Assembly: GCF_016793595.1 (NCBI RefSeq)
Contig: NZ_JAEULY010000003.1
Span: 62,001 to 126,000 of the forward strand
Direction: 5' to 3'
Origin: Phreatobacter sp.
GTDB taxonomy: Bacteria > Pseudomonadota > Alphaproteobacteria > Rhizobiales > Phreatobacteraceae
DNA: 64,000 nt
In this document: in pieces, positions 30,234 to 38,758 of the stretch
Position numbering within the stretch: position 1 is the stretch's first letter
Layout of the letters: each line of letters begins with the position of its first letter
The notes under the pieces: model-generated
Database searches by the model: none
Seen by the model: only the letters and a program-made list of their open reading frames with translations
Told to the model about the DNA's origin: nothing
Translations under genes and position numbers: made by a program

Positions 30234-31913
30234 ATGGCCACCGCCCTCGCCGCCAAGAACCCGCCGGAAGGCCTCACCGACCTCGCGCAGGGCGCCGTCG
30301 TGGCGGCCGACGCGGTCCTCGCCGAGGCTGTAACCTCGGTGCGGGCGCTGGTCACCGAGAATGGCCGCATCTCCAACGCGGCGCTGGAGCGCGAGCAGCG
30401 CGCGACCCACGGCCTCTCCTGGCTGGCGACCTATGTGGAGAGCATCCGCCAGCTCGCCTCCTATGCCGAGCGGCTGAGCGCTCAGGGCAAGTTCGGCGAG
30501 ATCGAGGACCTGATCGTCCGCATCGGCCTCGGCGAATATCTCGCCCAGATCCTCGGCGGCATCCCGATGAGCCAGGGCGAGGTCGTGCGCCCCTCCGACC
30601 TCGGCCTGTCGGCGGCCGAGATCGCCCGGCGTTTCGCCGGCGCGGCCGACACGCTGATCGCCACCGGCAACACCGCAGCCAACCGGGCGCGCCTTGCAAG
30701 CCTCGTCCAGCAGCAGGAATCCTCGGGTCATTTCGGCGAGCCGGCGCTCGACGAGACGCTGGAGGCGATCCGCGACGAGATGCGCAAATTCTCGCTCGCC
30801 GAGGTGATCCCCTTCGCCCACGAGTGGCATCTGAAGAACGAGTACATTCCGCTGGACGTCATCGCCAAACTGTCCGAACTCGGCGTCTTCGGCCTGACCC
30901 TGCCCGAGCATTTCGGCGGCATGGGCCTCGGCAAGGAATCGATGTGCGTCGTCTCCGAGGAGCTGTCGCGCGGCTATATCGGCGTCGGCTCGCTCGGCAC
31001 CCGCTCGGAGATCGCCTCCGAACTGATCCTTGCCGGCGGCACCGACGCGCAGAAGGAATACTGGCTGCCGAAGATCGCTTCCGGTGAAATCCTGCCGACC
31101 GCCGTCTTCACCGAGCCGAACACCGGCTCGGACCTCGCCTCGCTCAAGACCCGCGCGGTCCGCGAGGGTGATGTCTACAAGGTCTCCGGCAACAAGACCT
31201 GGATCACCCATCCCGTCCGCGCCGACGTGATGACGCTGCTGGTGCGCACCAACCCGGACGAGCCCGGCTACAAGGGCCTGTCCATGCTGCTCGCCGAAAA
31301 GCCGCGCGGCAGTGACGAGACCCCGTTCCCGGCCGAGGGCATGTCCGGCGGCGAGATCGAGGTGCTCGGCTATCGCGGCATGAAGGAATACGAGATTTCC
31401 TTCGACGGCTTCGAGGTGAAGGCGGACAACCTGCTCGGCGGCGTCGAGGGACAGGGCTTCAAGCAGCTGATGCAGACCTTCGAGGCGGCCCGCATCCAGA
31501 CCGCCGCGCGCGCCGTGGGCGTGGCGCAGGCAGCCATGGATCTCGGCCTTCGCTATGCGCAGGAGCGCATCCAGTTCGGCAAGCCGCTGATGTCGTTCCC
31601 GCGCGTCGCCGACAAGATCGCCATGATGGCGGTGGAGGTGATGATCGCCCGGCAGATGACCTATTTCTCGGCGCGCCAGAAGGATCTCGACCGGCGCTGC
31701 GACCTCGAGGCCGGCATGGCCAAGCTGCTCGGCGCCCGCGTCGCCTGGGCGGCGGCCGACAACGCCCTGCAAATCCACGGCGGCAACGGCTTCGCGCTGG
31801 AATATCCGGTCAGCCGCGTTCTCTGCGACGCGCGCATCCTCAACATTTTCGAGGGCGCGGCCGAGATTCAGGCGCAGGTGATCGCGCGGCGGCTGCTCGA
31901 CGGCGGCAACTGA
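30234..31913 (+). CDS. mcd: (2S)-methylsuccinyl-CoA dehydrogenase (ethylmalonyl-CoA pathway)
   Basis: A 559-residue acyl-CoA dehydrogenase with an extra N-terminal domain of about 170 residues before the ACAD fold, as in Mcd of Rhodobacter and Methylobacterium (about 550 residues) and unlike ordinary 380-residue enzymes. FTEPNTGSDLASLKTRA and KTWITHPVRADVM bind FAD, and YAQERIQFGKPLMSFPRVADKIA and GGNGFALEYPVSRVLCDARI close the fold. Mcd oxidises (2S)-methylsuccinyl-CoA to mesaconyl-CoA in acetyl-CoA assimilation. GGAG lies 7 bases before ATG 30234. The partner genes of the pathway are not in the window. Confidence 0.85.
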   Translation: MATALAAKNPPEGLTDLAQGAVVAADAVLAEAVTSVRALVTENGRISNAALEREQRATHGLSWLATYVESIRQLASYAERLSAQGKFGEIEDLIVRIGLGEYLAQILGGIPMSQGEVVRPSDLGLSAAEIARRFAGAADTLIATGNTAANRARLASLVQQQESSGHFGEPALDETLEAIRDEMRKFSLAEVIPFAHEWHLKNEYIPLDVIAKLSELGVFGLTLPEHFGGMGLGKESMCVVSEELSRGYIGVGSLGTRSEIASELILAGGTDAQKEYWLPKIASGEILPTAVFTEPNTGSDLASLKTRAVREGDVYKVSGNKTWITHPVRADVMTLLVRTNPDEPGYKGLSMLLAEKPRGSDETPFPAEGMSGGEIEVLGYRGMKEYEISFDGFEVKADNLLGGVEGQGFKQLMQTFEAARIQTAARAVGVAQAAMDLGLRYAQERIQFGKPLMSFPRVADKIAMMAVEVMIARQMTYFSARQKDLDRRCDLEAGMAKLLGARVAWAAADNALQIHGGNGFALEYPVSRVLCDARILNIFEGAAEIQAQVIARRLLDGGN

Positions 31914-31983
31914 GCGAAAGCAGGCTCATTGGTCGCGTTGGCTTCACGCGAACCGGCACCCGCTTCGCCCGGCAATGCTTCTC

Positions 31984-32973
31984 TCAGCGCGGCGGCTCGG
32001 CGCGGAACCGGCTGAGGACGGCACGGTCGTCCTCCCCGGCCTTGGCGGCCCAGGCGTCGATCGCGGGGATCGCAGCCTCCTGAAGCGCGGCGAGCACGTC
32101 GGGCGGAACGGTCGTCGCGATCGTCATGCCGTTGGCGCGCATCGTCGCGTAGTTCTGCTCGACGCGGCCCGTCATGGCCAGCCACTGGCGGGCGCTGGTC
32201 TCGCGCCCGATGGCCTCCAGCGACGCGCGCGTCTCCGCATCGAGCCGGTTCCATACGTCGAGATTGATGGTGCCGAAGCTCAGTGGGATGGCGTAGCTGA
32301 TCGCGGCGAAATGCGGGAGGCGCGTCCAGAGCCTGCGCCCCGCCCCGCCATCGCCCGATGACAGAACGGCATCGATGGTGCCGGCCGCGAGGCGTGGCTC
32401 GAGATCGGCGAAGGACACGATCTCCGCCGAAGCGGCGAGCCGGCGGAACAGGGTCGTGCCGGTCGCGTCATAGGTGCGCAGACGCAGCGAGCGCAGCGCC
32501 GCGAGGCTGTCGACCGGGCGCGTGGTCCAGAGGCCGGACGGCGGCCATGGCGTCACGAACAGCAGCTTCTGGTTACGGCTCGCGAAAGCCTGGACGTAGC
32601 GCGCCTCGGCGAGTTCGTAGAGACGCTGCGCGCTGGCGACGGTCGGTGTCAGGAACGGCAGCGACGCGATCGCGAAGACCGGATCGAGTTCACCGATGGC
32701 GCCGCCGAACGTATTGGCCATCGCGACCCGGCCCGACGCCACCGCGTCGATCTGCTCGCGCGAGCGAAGGCCGGATTGCGCGGCCGCCACCGGACGCACG
32801 GCCACGCGGCCGCCGAGGCGCGCCGCCACCTGCTCGGCGAAGAACCGGTCGGCCTCGCCCGGTATCGACGTCGCCGGATATTCGTTGACGAGATCGAGGC
32901 TGACGGATTGCGCGAAGGCGGGCAGGCAGCCGCAGGCGAATGCGAGAATGAATGCGATGAACCGGCGCGTCAT
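31984..32973 (-). CDS. TRAP transporter substrate-binding protein, DctP family
   Basis: A 329-residue periplasmic binding protein. Residues 1-21 are a signal peptide (RRFIAFILAFACGCLPAFAQ). The mature part reads LVNEYPATSIPGEADRFFAEQV, then LRSLRLRTYDATGT, which carries the conserved arginine that grips the carboxylate of TRAP ligands, and SFGTINLDVWNRLDAE. The membrane subunits DctQ/DctM are not adjacent, so it is an orphan binding protein here. GGGAGGGG precedes ATG 32973. Confidence 0.88.
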   Translation of the reverse strand: MTRRFIAFILAFACGCLPAFAQSVSLDLVNEYPATSIPGEADRFFAEQVAARLGGRVAVRPVAAAQSGLRSREQIDAVASGRVAMANTFGGAIGELDPVFAIASLPFLTPTVASAQRLYELAEARYVQAFASRNQKLLFVTPWPPSGLWTTRPVDSLAALRSLRLRTYDATGTTLFRRLAASAEIVSFADLEPRLAAGTIDAVLSSGDGGAGRRLWTRLPHFAAISYAIPLSFGTINLDVWNRLDAETRASLEAIGRETSARQWLAMTGRVEQNYATMRANGMTIATTVPPDVLAALQEAAIPAIDAWAAKAGEDDRAVLSRFRAEPPR

Positions 32974-33133
32974 GACCCCTCCCGAGAGGCCGGCAGCTAA
33001 ACACGGGCCCGCACGGTCGTCATCAGGCATCGGAACAGTCGCGAAGCGGCTTTTTGCCCCTACCAGAGCACTCTTGATCCGGTGGTAATCCTATGCCTGA
33101 CTTGCCCGGTTCTCGGGACGGGGCGGGCCATCC

Positions 33134-33628
33134 ATGTTCAATCCGACGACGCTTGTGGGCTTTCACACCATCATCAGCTTCATCGCGATCTTCGCGGGCA
33201 TCCTTGTTGTCGCGCGGGTGCTGGCGGGATCGCTGCCGGCGCTCTGGACCGAGCTGTTTCTCGCCACCGCCGTCATCACCAGCGCCACGGGGTTCCTGTT
33301 CCCCTTCACGCAGCTCCTGCCCTCGCACATCGTCGGCGCGATCGCGCTCGCGGTGCTCGCGGCGACGCTGCTGGCGCAATACGTCTTCCATTTCGCCGGC
33401 CCCTGGCGGGCGGTCTATGCGGCGGGGCTGGTCGCCAGCCTCTACTTCCTGCTCTTCGTGCTGATCGCGCAAGCCTTCATGAAGATCGGCGCGCTGAACA
33501 GGCTCGCGCCGACGCAGAGCGAGCCGCCCTTCGCCATCGCGCAGGTCATCCTGCTCGCCGCCATGGTCTGGGCCGGCTGGCGCGCGCTGCGCGCCTTCCA
33601 TCCCGGCGGCTGGGTGGCGCGGCCCTGA
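33134..33628 (+). CDS. Conserved membrane protein of unknown function
   Basis: A 164-residue protein with five predicted transmembrane segments, roughly 9-30, 37-59, 64-87, 93-116 and 136-153. FNPTTLVGFHTIISFIAIFAG and FLFPFTQLLPSHIVGAIALAVL stand out as conserved-looking polar positions (His11, Ser67-His68) within the helices. No catalytic motif is recognised. It stands alone between the TRAP binding protein (divergent) and the PLP enzyme (convergent, 6 bases apart). Confidence 0.75.
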   Translation: MFNPTTLVGFHTIISFIAIFAGILVVARVLAGSLPALWTELFLATAVITSATGFLFPFTQLLPSHIVGAIALAVLAATLLAQYVFHFAGPWRAVYAAGLVASLYFLLFVLIAQAFMKIGALNRLAPTQSEPPFAIAQVILLAAMVWAGWRALRAFHPGGWVARP

Positions 33629-33634
33629 CGACGG

Positions 33635-34795
33635 TCAGGCGTTCGCCGCCCTCAGCGCGCGGTCGATGTCGGCATGGAGGTCGTCGACCGCCTCCAGCCC
33701 CACCGACAGCCTGAGCAGATCGGTCGGGCAGGGCGAGCCGGCTCCCTCGATCGAGGCGCGGTGCTCGATCAGGCTTTCGACGCCGCCGAGCGAGGTCGCC
33801 CGCTTCCAGAGCTCCACGCGCGCGGCGGTGGAGACCGCCGCCTGCTCGCCGGCCCGGACGCGGATCGACAGCATGCCGCCGAAGCCGCCGGTCATCTGCC
33901 GCGCGGCGAGCGCGTGCTGCGGATGGCTCGAAAGGCCGGGATAGAGCACGTCGGCGACCATCGGATGGGCCTTCAGCTTCTCGGCCAGCGCGAGGGCGGC
34001 CTTGGCCTGCGCCTCCGCGCGCACATGCAGCGTCCGCATGCCCCGCATCAGCAGGAAGGCTTCGAAGGGCCCGAGAATCTGGCCGTGCATCGAGCGCACG
34101 CGGCGCACCTTCGCCCAGAACTCGTTCGCCTCGCGCGTCACCAGCGCGCCGGCCACCACGTCGGAATGGCCGTTGAGATACTTGGTCGCGGCATGCATGA
34201 CGATGTCGGCGCCGAGCGTCAGCGGCCGGGTGAAGACCGGCGTCGCGACGGTCGAGTCGACAGCGCAGATGGCGCCGGCGGCATGGGCGATCTCGGAGAT
34301 CGCGGCAATGTCGGAAACGGTCCAGAGCGGGTTGGACGGCGTCTCCAGCCAGACCAGCTTCGTGCGGCCCGGCTCGACCGCCGCCTTCACTGCCGCCAGA
34401 TCCGCCGTATCGACGAAGGTGGTCGTGTAGCCGTAGGTGACGGCATCGTTCATCAGCCAGTTACGCAACGCCCAGTACATGACCGTCGGCGCGACGATGT
34501 GGGCGCCCGCGGGCAGAGCCATCACGATCGCGGTGGCGGCGGACATTCCCGAGCCGAGCAGCATGGCTTCGGCGCCTTCCTCCAGCGCGGTCAGAACCGC
34601 CTCGCACTGGCGCACCGTCTGATTGTCCGGCCGGCCATAGATGAAGCCGTTGCGATATTGATTGTCGGGATCGCGGATGAAGGTGGTCGCGACGTGGATC
34701 GGCGTCACCACGGCGTGGGTCTCCGCCTCCTCCCAGCCGAGCGCCCGGGCGGCGAGCGTGCGCGGGGCGAGATGTGGCGGCTTCGATGCGGTCAT
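33635..34795 (-). CDS. Cys/Met metabolism PLP-dependent enzyme (cystathionine beta-lyase type)
   Basis: A 386-residue trans-sulfuration family enzyme. IYGRPDNQTVRQCEAVLTALEEG, VWLETPSNPLWTVSD, AVDSTVATPVFTRPLTLGADIVMHAATKYLNGHSDVVAG (with the Schiff-base lysine after the AT dipeptide) and SLGGVESLIEHRAS are the family motifs. It could be cystathionine beta-lyase, gamma-synthase or gamma-lyase; sequence does not decide. AGGAAA lies before ATG 34795. The upstream region 34866-34905 is AT-rich and promoter-like. Confidence 0.92.
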   Translation of the reverse strand: MTASKPPHLAPRTLAARALGWEEAETHAVVTPIHVATTFIRDPDNQYRNGFIYGRPDNQTVRQCEAVLTALEEGAEAMLLGSGMSAATAIVMALPAGAHIVAPTVMYWALRNWLMNDAVTYGYTTTFVDTADLAAVKAAVEPGRTKLVWLETPSNPLWTVSDIAAISEIAHAAGAICAVDSTVATPVFTRPLTLGADIVMHAATKYLNGHSDVVAGALVTREANEFWAKVRRVRSMHGQILGPFEAFLLMRGMRTLHVRAEAQAKAALALAEKLKAHPMVADVLYPGLSSHPQHALAARQMTGGFGGMLSIRVRAGEQAAVSTAARVELWKRATSLGGVESLIEHRASIEGAGSPCPTDLLRLSVGLEAVDDLHADIDRALRAANA

Positions 34796-34969
34796 GTCGG
34801 TTTCCTGAGAGGCGGAAAGGCAGGTCGCCACGGGAGGGCGGCGCCGGTCAAGCTCCGTGCCGTTGCAGATCAAGGAATAGATTTCTTATATGATGGAATC
34901 AAGCGCCAATCCGAACATCACGCGACTTGCCCGGTGACATCGGCGCGACGGCCACGGTAGTTTCACGCC

Positions 34970-35707
34970 ATGTTCCTCCCCCTCGCCGACCAGAACCCCC
35001 ACCGGCGCATCGACACGCCCTATGTCACCTTCGCGCTGATCGGGCTGAACATCGCGGTCTTCCTGTTCACCACCGGCCTCGTTTCATCGCAGGCCGCCAA
35101 CATGAACGCGCTGGGCCTCGGCCTCATCCCCGCCGTCATCACCGACAAGGCCTCGCTGGCGCCGAACCTCGTCCTCGTGCCCGCACAGGCCACCTGGCTG
35201 ACCTACATGTTCATGCATGCCGGCTGGATGCACCTCATCGGCAACATGCTGTTCCTCTGGGTCTTCGCCGACAATGTCGAGGACGCCATGGGCCATGCCC
35301 GCTTCCTGATCTTCTACCTGCTCTGCGGTTTCCTCGGCGGCGGCCTGCACCTTGTCCTGAACACCGGCTCGCAGGCGCCGCTGGTCGGCGCGTCGGGGGC
35401 GATCTCCGGTGTGCTGGCGGCCTATCTGATGCTGTTCCCGCGCGTCCGCGTCTTCGGCCTCGCCTTCAACATCATCCCCATCACCATTCCGGTCTGGCTG
35501 GCGCTCGGCGCCTGGGTCCTGCTGCAGGTCTTCCACCTGTTCACGGCGCAGGGCGGCGACACCGCATGGTCGGCCCATGTCGGCGGGCTGATCGCGGGAG
35601 CGGCGCTGGTCTGGCTGTTCAAGATGCCGGATGTCGGCCTGTTCGGAAGCCGTCGTCACCTGCCGGTCAGCGTTCCGCGCATCCCGCTGCCCCGCCGCCG
35701 GATCTGA
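34970..35707 (+). CDS. Rhomboid family intramembrane serine protease
   Basis: A 245-residue rhomboid with six or seven transmembrane helices. MHLIGNMLFLWVFADNVED (His88, Asn92) is helix 2, GASGAISG holds the nucleophile Ser142, and SAHVGG supplies the catalytic His203. WVF near residues 97-99 replaces the usual WIFG. These proteases cleave transmembrane substrates within the membrane. It starts 174 bases from the divergent PLP enzyme and is followed by 263 bases with no convincing gene. Confidence 0.92.
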   Translation: MFLPLADQNPHRRIDTPYVTFALIGLNIAVFLFTTGLVSSQAANMNALGLGLIPAVITDKASLAPNLVLVPAQATWLTYMFMHAGWMHLIGNMLFLWVFADNVEDAMGHARFLIFYLLCGFLGGGLHLVLNTGSQAPLVGASGAISGVLAAYLMLFPRVRVFGLAFNIIPITIPVWLALGAWVLLQVFHLFTAQGGDTAWSAHVGGLIAGAALVWLFKMPDVGLFGSRRHLPVSVPRIPLPRRRI

Positions 35708-35970
35708 GTTTCGTCATCGCAGTTGCCGCGCATCGTTTCGACATGCTTTTGCCGGAAGACCGCCGTTACAGCATCGAGGATGCGCGCCACGTGATTTCGT
35801 TGTCTTTCGGGCGGCATGCGCGGCAAGGCCATCGACGCATGGACGTCTTTCGGGTGAAACGGCTAGCGGCGCGCAGGATAAAAATGCGACACAACAGGGA
35901 AACGGAAGCGATGAACGATCCGGCCGGATCGGCGTTTGCTCCAATGCCCTGAACCTCGGACTGGAATCTC

Positions 35971-36936
35971 GTGGACGTCGCCCCGCTCGTCTCGGCCTAT
36001 CGGTACCGCTTTCATGTGCTCGACGCCTATGGCGGGCGGATGGGCGGCCTCGCGCGGCCGGCGGGCACGATCGAGGAAGCGCTGAAGCGGGCGGCCGGCG
36101 AACTCAAGAAGACCGCGAATCCGCCCCTCGAACTGAAGCGGCTGGCGGCCCAGACCAATACCGAGACGCGCACGGCGCTGCGCGACGTGATCGCGCGGAT
36201 CGAGAACGATCTCGCCATCGCCATCACCAAATACGGCACCGATATCGGCGCCCCGCCGACCGGCCCGCATATCGAGATGCGGACCACGCTCGACGGCATC
36301 GACCGCTCCTATCGCGCCAGCGACCCGGCGCCCGACGATTTCGACGGCTGGTATGACCAGCTCGACGCGCAGATCGCCCATCTCGCCTCCCTGCTCGCGC
36401 TGGAGAAGGAACTGGAGACGGTGCGCGGCGGCGGCGCGGTGCGCCTGCCCGACAATTCCCCGAAGCGCCTGCGCTGGTTTCTCGTGGCGCTGGTGGTCGC
36501 GGCCGCCGCGGCGCTGGGCATTGCCGGCCTGACGACGTTCCGCTGGCCCGCAGGCGGCGGTGGCGGCACGATCGCTTCGGCTCCGCCACCGGCAGCCACG
36601 GGCACCGAATCGCCGCGCATGGTTCGCACCGTGCCGATCACCGTGACAACGCCGACGCAGGAGGGCGCGGCCGCGACGCCCGCAGCGGCAGCGGGCGCCC
36701 AGTGCCGCACCTTCGAACTGGAGGTGGCGGCCGGCGGCGCCAACCTGCTCGACGCGCCGCTCGGCGGCCAGCCGGTGGTGCGCCTGGAGGCCGGCGAGAA
36801 GCTGGTGCTGAAACAGGTGCTGGCGCTCGGCGACAACAGGCTGGTCGAGGTCGACGTGCCGGCCCGGCTGGCGCGCGGCTTCGTCGCGGAGAGCGAGGCG
36901 CGCCTGCCGGTGATGACCTGGACCTGCGACCGCTGA
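35971..36936 (+). CDS. Single-pass membrane protein with SH3-like C-terminus, function unknown
   Basis: A 321-residue protein of unknown function. Residues 1-160 are charged and helical (EEALKRAAGELKKTANPPLELKRL), one transmembrane segment spans about 167-187 (RLRWFLVALVVAAAAALGIAGL), a glycine/alanine/proline linker follows, and the last 75 residues look like a bacterial SH3-type beta domain (GGANLLDAPLGGQPVVRLEAGEKLVL). The topology suggests a cytoplasmic N-terminus and periplasmic C-terminus. The GTG start at 35971 has a GGAATC-like weak site. A 13-codon ORF (35911-35952) lies just upstream and could be a leader, but this is weak. Confidence 0.68.
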   Translation: MDVAPLVSAYRYRFHVLDAYGGRMGGLARPAGTIEEALKRAAGELKKTANPPLELKRLAAQTNTETRTALRDVIARIENDLAIAITKYGTDIGAPPTGPHIEMRTTLDGIDRSYRASDPAPDDFDGWYDQLDAQIAHLASLLALEKELETVRGGGAVRLPDNSPKRLRWFLVALVVAAAAALGIAGLTTFRWPAGGGGGTIASAPPPAATGTESPRMVRTVPITVTTPTQEGAAATPAAAAGAQCRTFELEVAAGGANLLDAPLGGQPVVRLEAGEKLVLKQVLALGDNRLVEVDVPARLARGFVAESEARLPVMTWTCDR

Positions 36937-36960
36937 AACCCGCCCAAACCGGCGGGGCGG

Positions 36961-37254
36961 TCAAATGCCGGCGATCTGGTCCATCGCCCTGGCGAGCGCC
37001 ACGTCCTTCTCGGTCAGCCCGCCGGCATCGTGGGTCGAGAGCGTCACCTCGACCTTGCTGTAGACATTGGTCCATTCGGGATGATGGTCGAGCTTCTCGG
37101 CCACCAGCGCGGCGCGGCTCATGAAGCCGAAAGCCTCGGAGAAGTCCTTGAAGGCGAAGCGGCGCGTGATCGCGTCACGGCCCTCGACCTCGATCCAGCC
37201 ATGGAGAGCGGCCAGCGCCTCTCTCCGACGCACGGCACTCAGCTTCTGAACCAT
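36961..37254 (-). CDS. phhB: Pterin-4a-carbinolamine dehydratase family protein
   Basis: A 97-residue PCD/DCoH protein. [54 protein letters not shown] is the full family signature, with the active-site His-His-Pro at DHHPEW. It dehydrates 4a-hydroxytetrahydrobiopterin, recycling the cofactor of aromatic amino acid hydroxylases; no phenylalanine hydroxylase is nearby. Start ATG 37254 has GGGAG upstream; an in-frame ATG at 37314 lies within the upstream terminator and is rejected. Confidence 0.93.
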   Translation of the reverse strand: MVQKLSAVRRREALAALHGWIEVEGRDAITRRFAFKDFSEAFGFMSRAALVAEKLDHHPEWTNVYSKVEVTLSTHDAGGLTEKDVALARAMDQIAGI

Positions 37255-37288
37255 CGCCGGCTCCCTGTCGCCGCGGCGCCCGCCGCGG

Positions 37289-37322
37289 AAAAAAAGCGGG
37301 CCGGCGCAAAGCACCGGCCCGC
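37289..37322 (-). terminator. Rho-independent terminator, minus strand
   Basis: A 9-base stem (GCGGGCCGG with CCGGCCCGC) ends in seven T residues on the minus strand. It sits upstream of phhB and 213 bases downstream of the prdX-like stop, so it either ends a long 3' UTR or, more likely, the candidate small RNA mapped directly in front of it. Confidence 0.85.
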
Positions 37323-37380
37323 ACGTTCGTGTCGGAGGGGATGACCGAACGTATCGCCACCGGCAAAGCCAGTGGCGCTC
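37289..37380 (-). ncRNA. Candidate small RNA with three consecutive hairpins
   Basis: Read on the minus strand, a hairpin (37356-37376, GCCAC..GTGGC with one mismatch and an extended GGC/GCC tip) is followed by a second (37323-37352, ACGTTCG/CGAACGT plus GTC/GAC) and then a terminator with a U7 tail. The loop of the second hairpin reads AUCCCCUCC, complementary to a Shine-Dalgarno sequence, like the CCUCC loops of alphaproteobacterial stress small RNAs. No ORF is credible here. A TTGACT at 37451-37456 on the minus strand might be a -35 element, but no good -10 is seen. Not verified by covariation. Confidence 0.4.
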
Positions 37381-37534
37381 GACCTGACCGATCCGACACC
37401 CCGGGGGGCTGGGGGGCTGAAGAATCCGGAGCGCCGTCGATCAGGCAACGAGTCAACGCCGTCAGGCTCGCCTCAGCTCTTGGCTTCAAGGGGGCTGAAA
37501 TTAGGCCATTGCGTGGCACGTAAAGCGGGCAGGA

Positions 37535-38080
37535 TCAGGGTAAACCCGCATGGCGCAGGGGGCCGCAATCGTCAGCGCTGACCGGCAGGATCAGCGGGTC
37601 GTGGCCGGTGGCCTTCAGGAAAACCACAAGATCGTCGCGTGAAATGCTGGTCGTCGCGGTGTTTTCGAGCGGGTGGTAGTTGAGAACCTCGTGGCCGAGC
37701 ATGGCGGCGTCGAGGACCACGGTGACGCGGCCCTCGCCATCCGCCGTCGCGCCGAACGGCGTCACCGATCCCGGCTTGACGCCCCAGACCTCCTCCAGCA
37801 GTTCGCCCGAACCGAAGGACAGCCGACCCGAGGCGCCGATCACCTCGTGCAGTCTCTTGAGGTCGATGACGGCATCGCCGAGGGCGACGACCAGGAACAG
37901 GCGGCCCTTCTTGTCCTTCAGGAACAGGTTCTTGGTGTGGCCACCCGGAATGCTCTCCTTGACGTGCCGGCTCTCGGCCACCGTGAACACCGCCTCGTGT
38001 TCGTGGGTGGTGGTCCGGATGCCGAGGCTCTCGAACAGCTGGAAGAGCGCGGCGCGGCGGGCGGCAATGTCGGTCATCAT
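37535..38080 (-). CDS. Prolyl-tRNA editing protein (ProXp-ala/PrdX, YbaK-type domain)
   Basis: A 181-residue free-standing editing domain. HEHEAVFTVAESRHVKESIPGGHTKNLFLKDKKGRLFLVVALGDAVIDLK is the hallmark of PrdX/ProXp-ala proteins, which deacylate alanine mischarged on tRNA-Pro; SVTPFGATADGEGRVTVVLDAAMLGHEVLNYHPLENTATTSIS completes the domain. It lies 16 bases downstream of tlpA on the same strand, suggesting cotranscription. The start is one of two adjacent ATG codons (38080 or 38077). Downstream follows the candidate small RNA. Confidence 0.9.
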   Translation of the reverse strand: MMTDIAARRAALFQLFESLGIRTTTHEHEAVFTVAESRHVKESIPGGHTKNLFLKDKKGRLFLVVALGDAVIDLKRLHEVIGASGRLSFGSGELLEEVWGVKPGSVTPFGATADGEGRVTVVLDAAMLGHEVLNYHPLENTATTSISRDDLVVFLKATGHDPLILPVSADDCGPLRHAGLP

Positions 38081-38096
38081 GGTTTTCGCTGGGAGG

Positions 38097-38735
38097 TCAG
38101 GTGCCGAGCGCGGCGCGAATGAGCTTCACGGCGTCGTCGCTGGCCCATTCGGCGGGCCCCGCGATGAAGCCGAGCTCGCAGCCATTGGCATCGATGAGCA
38201 GCGTCGTCGGCATGCCGAAGGCGCGTCCGGCGGCCTTGAGGTCCTGGAAGATCCTGGCCGAATGATCGGAATAGTTCGCCATGTGGCGAATGCCGGTCTC
38301 ACGCAGCCAGTTGCCGGCACGCTCGGGGTTGCGGGTGTCGATATTGACGGCGACGACCTCGAATTTCGGCCCACCAAGCTGCTCCTGCAACCTGTCGAGG
38401 GCCGGCATCTCGTGGCGGCAGGGCGCGCACCAGGTGGCCCAGAGGTTGAGCAGGACCGTCTTGCCACGGAAGTCGGCCAGCGTCAGGTCGCGGCCGTCCG
38501 GCCCCTTGAAGGCAAGATTGGCGGCCAGAGCCGGCGTCTGGTTGACCTTGAAGGCGGCAACCTCGCCGCGCGCCAGCGGCGCCATGGCGGCGGTTGAGGG
38601 CCGCGCCGCCGTGCAGGCGGCAATCCCCGCATTGCCTGCACCGCCCGAGGTCCAGTAGAAGGCCGCAACGCCTCCCAGAACTCCGGCCAGTCCGGCGGCC
38701 AGCACGATGGCTCTGGAACGCGACAAGACCTTCAC
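38097..38735 (-). CDS. tlpA: TlpA-like membrane-anchored thiol:disulfide oxidoreductase
   Basis: A 212-residue periplasmic thioredoxin-like protein. An N-terminal anchor spans residues 8-27 ([21 protein letters not shown]). The thioredoxin domain has [23 protein letters not shown], and the [13 protein letters not shown] segment has the cis-proline. TlpA proteins reduce cytochrome oxidase copper-site chaperones in alphaproteobacteria. The start chosen is GTG 38735, which has GCGGAG upstream; TTG 38747 is possible. The gene is divergent from argH with only 23 bases between the starts, a neighbourhood conserved in Hyphomicrobiales. Confidence 0.9.
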   Translation of the reverse strand: MKVLSRSRAIVLAAGLAGVLGGVAAFYWTSGGAGNAGIAACTAARPSTAAMAPLARGEVAAFKVNQTPALAANLAFKGPDGRDLTLADFRGKTVLLNLWATWCAPCRHEMPALDRLQEQLGGPKFEVVAVNIDTRNPERAGNWLRETGIRHMANYSDHSARIFQDLKAAGRAFGMPTTLLIDANGCELGFIAGPAEWASDDAVKLIRAALGT

Positions 38736-38758
38736 TCCACTCCGCAAGGGACGAGATG

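Noticed and set aside
35911..35952. A 13-codon ORF before the SH3-like gene as a leader peptide.
   Set aside because: No attenuator-like structure or repeated regulatory codons follow; too short to support alone.
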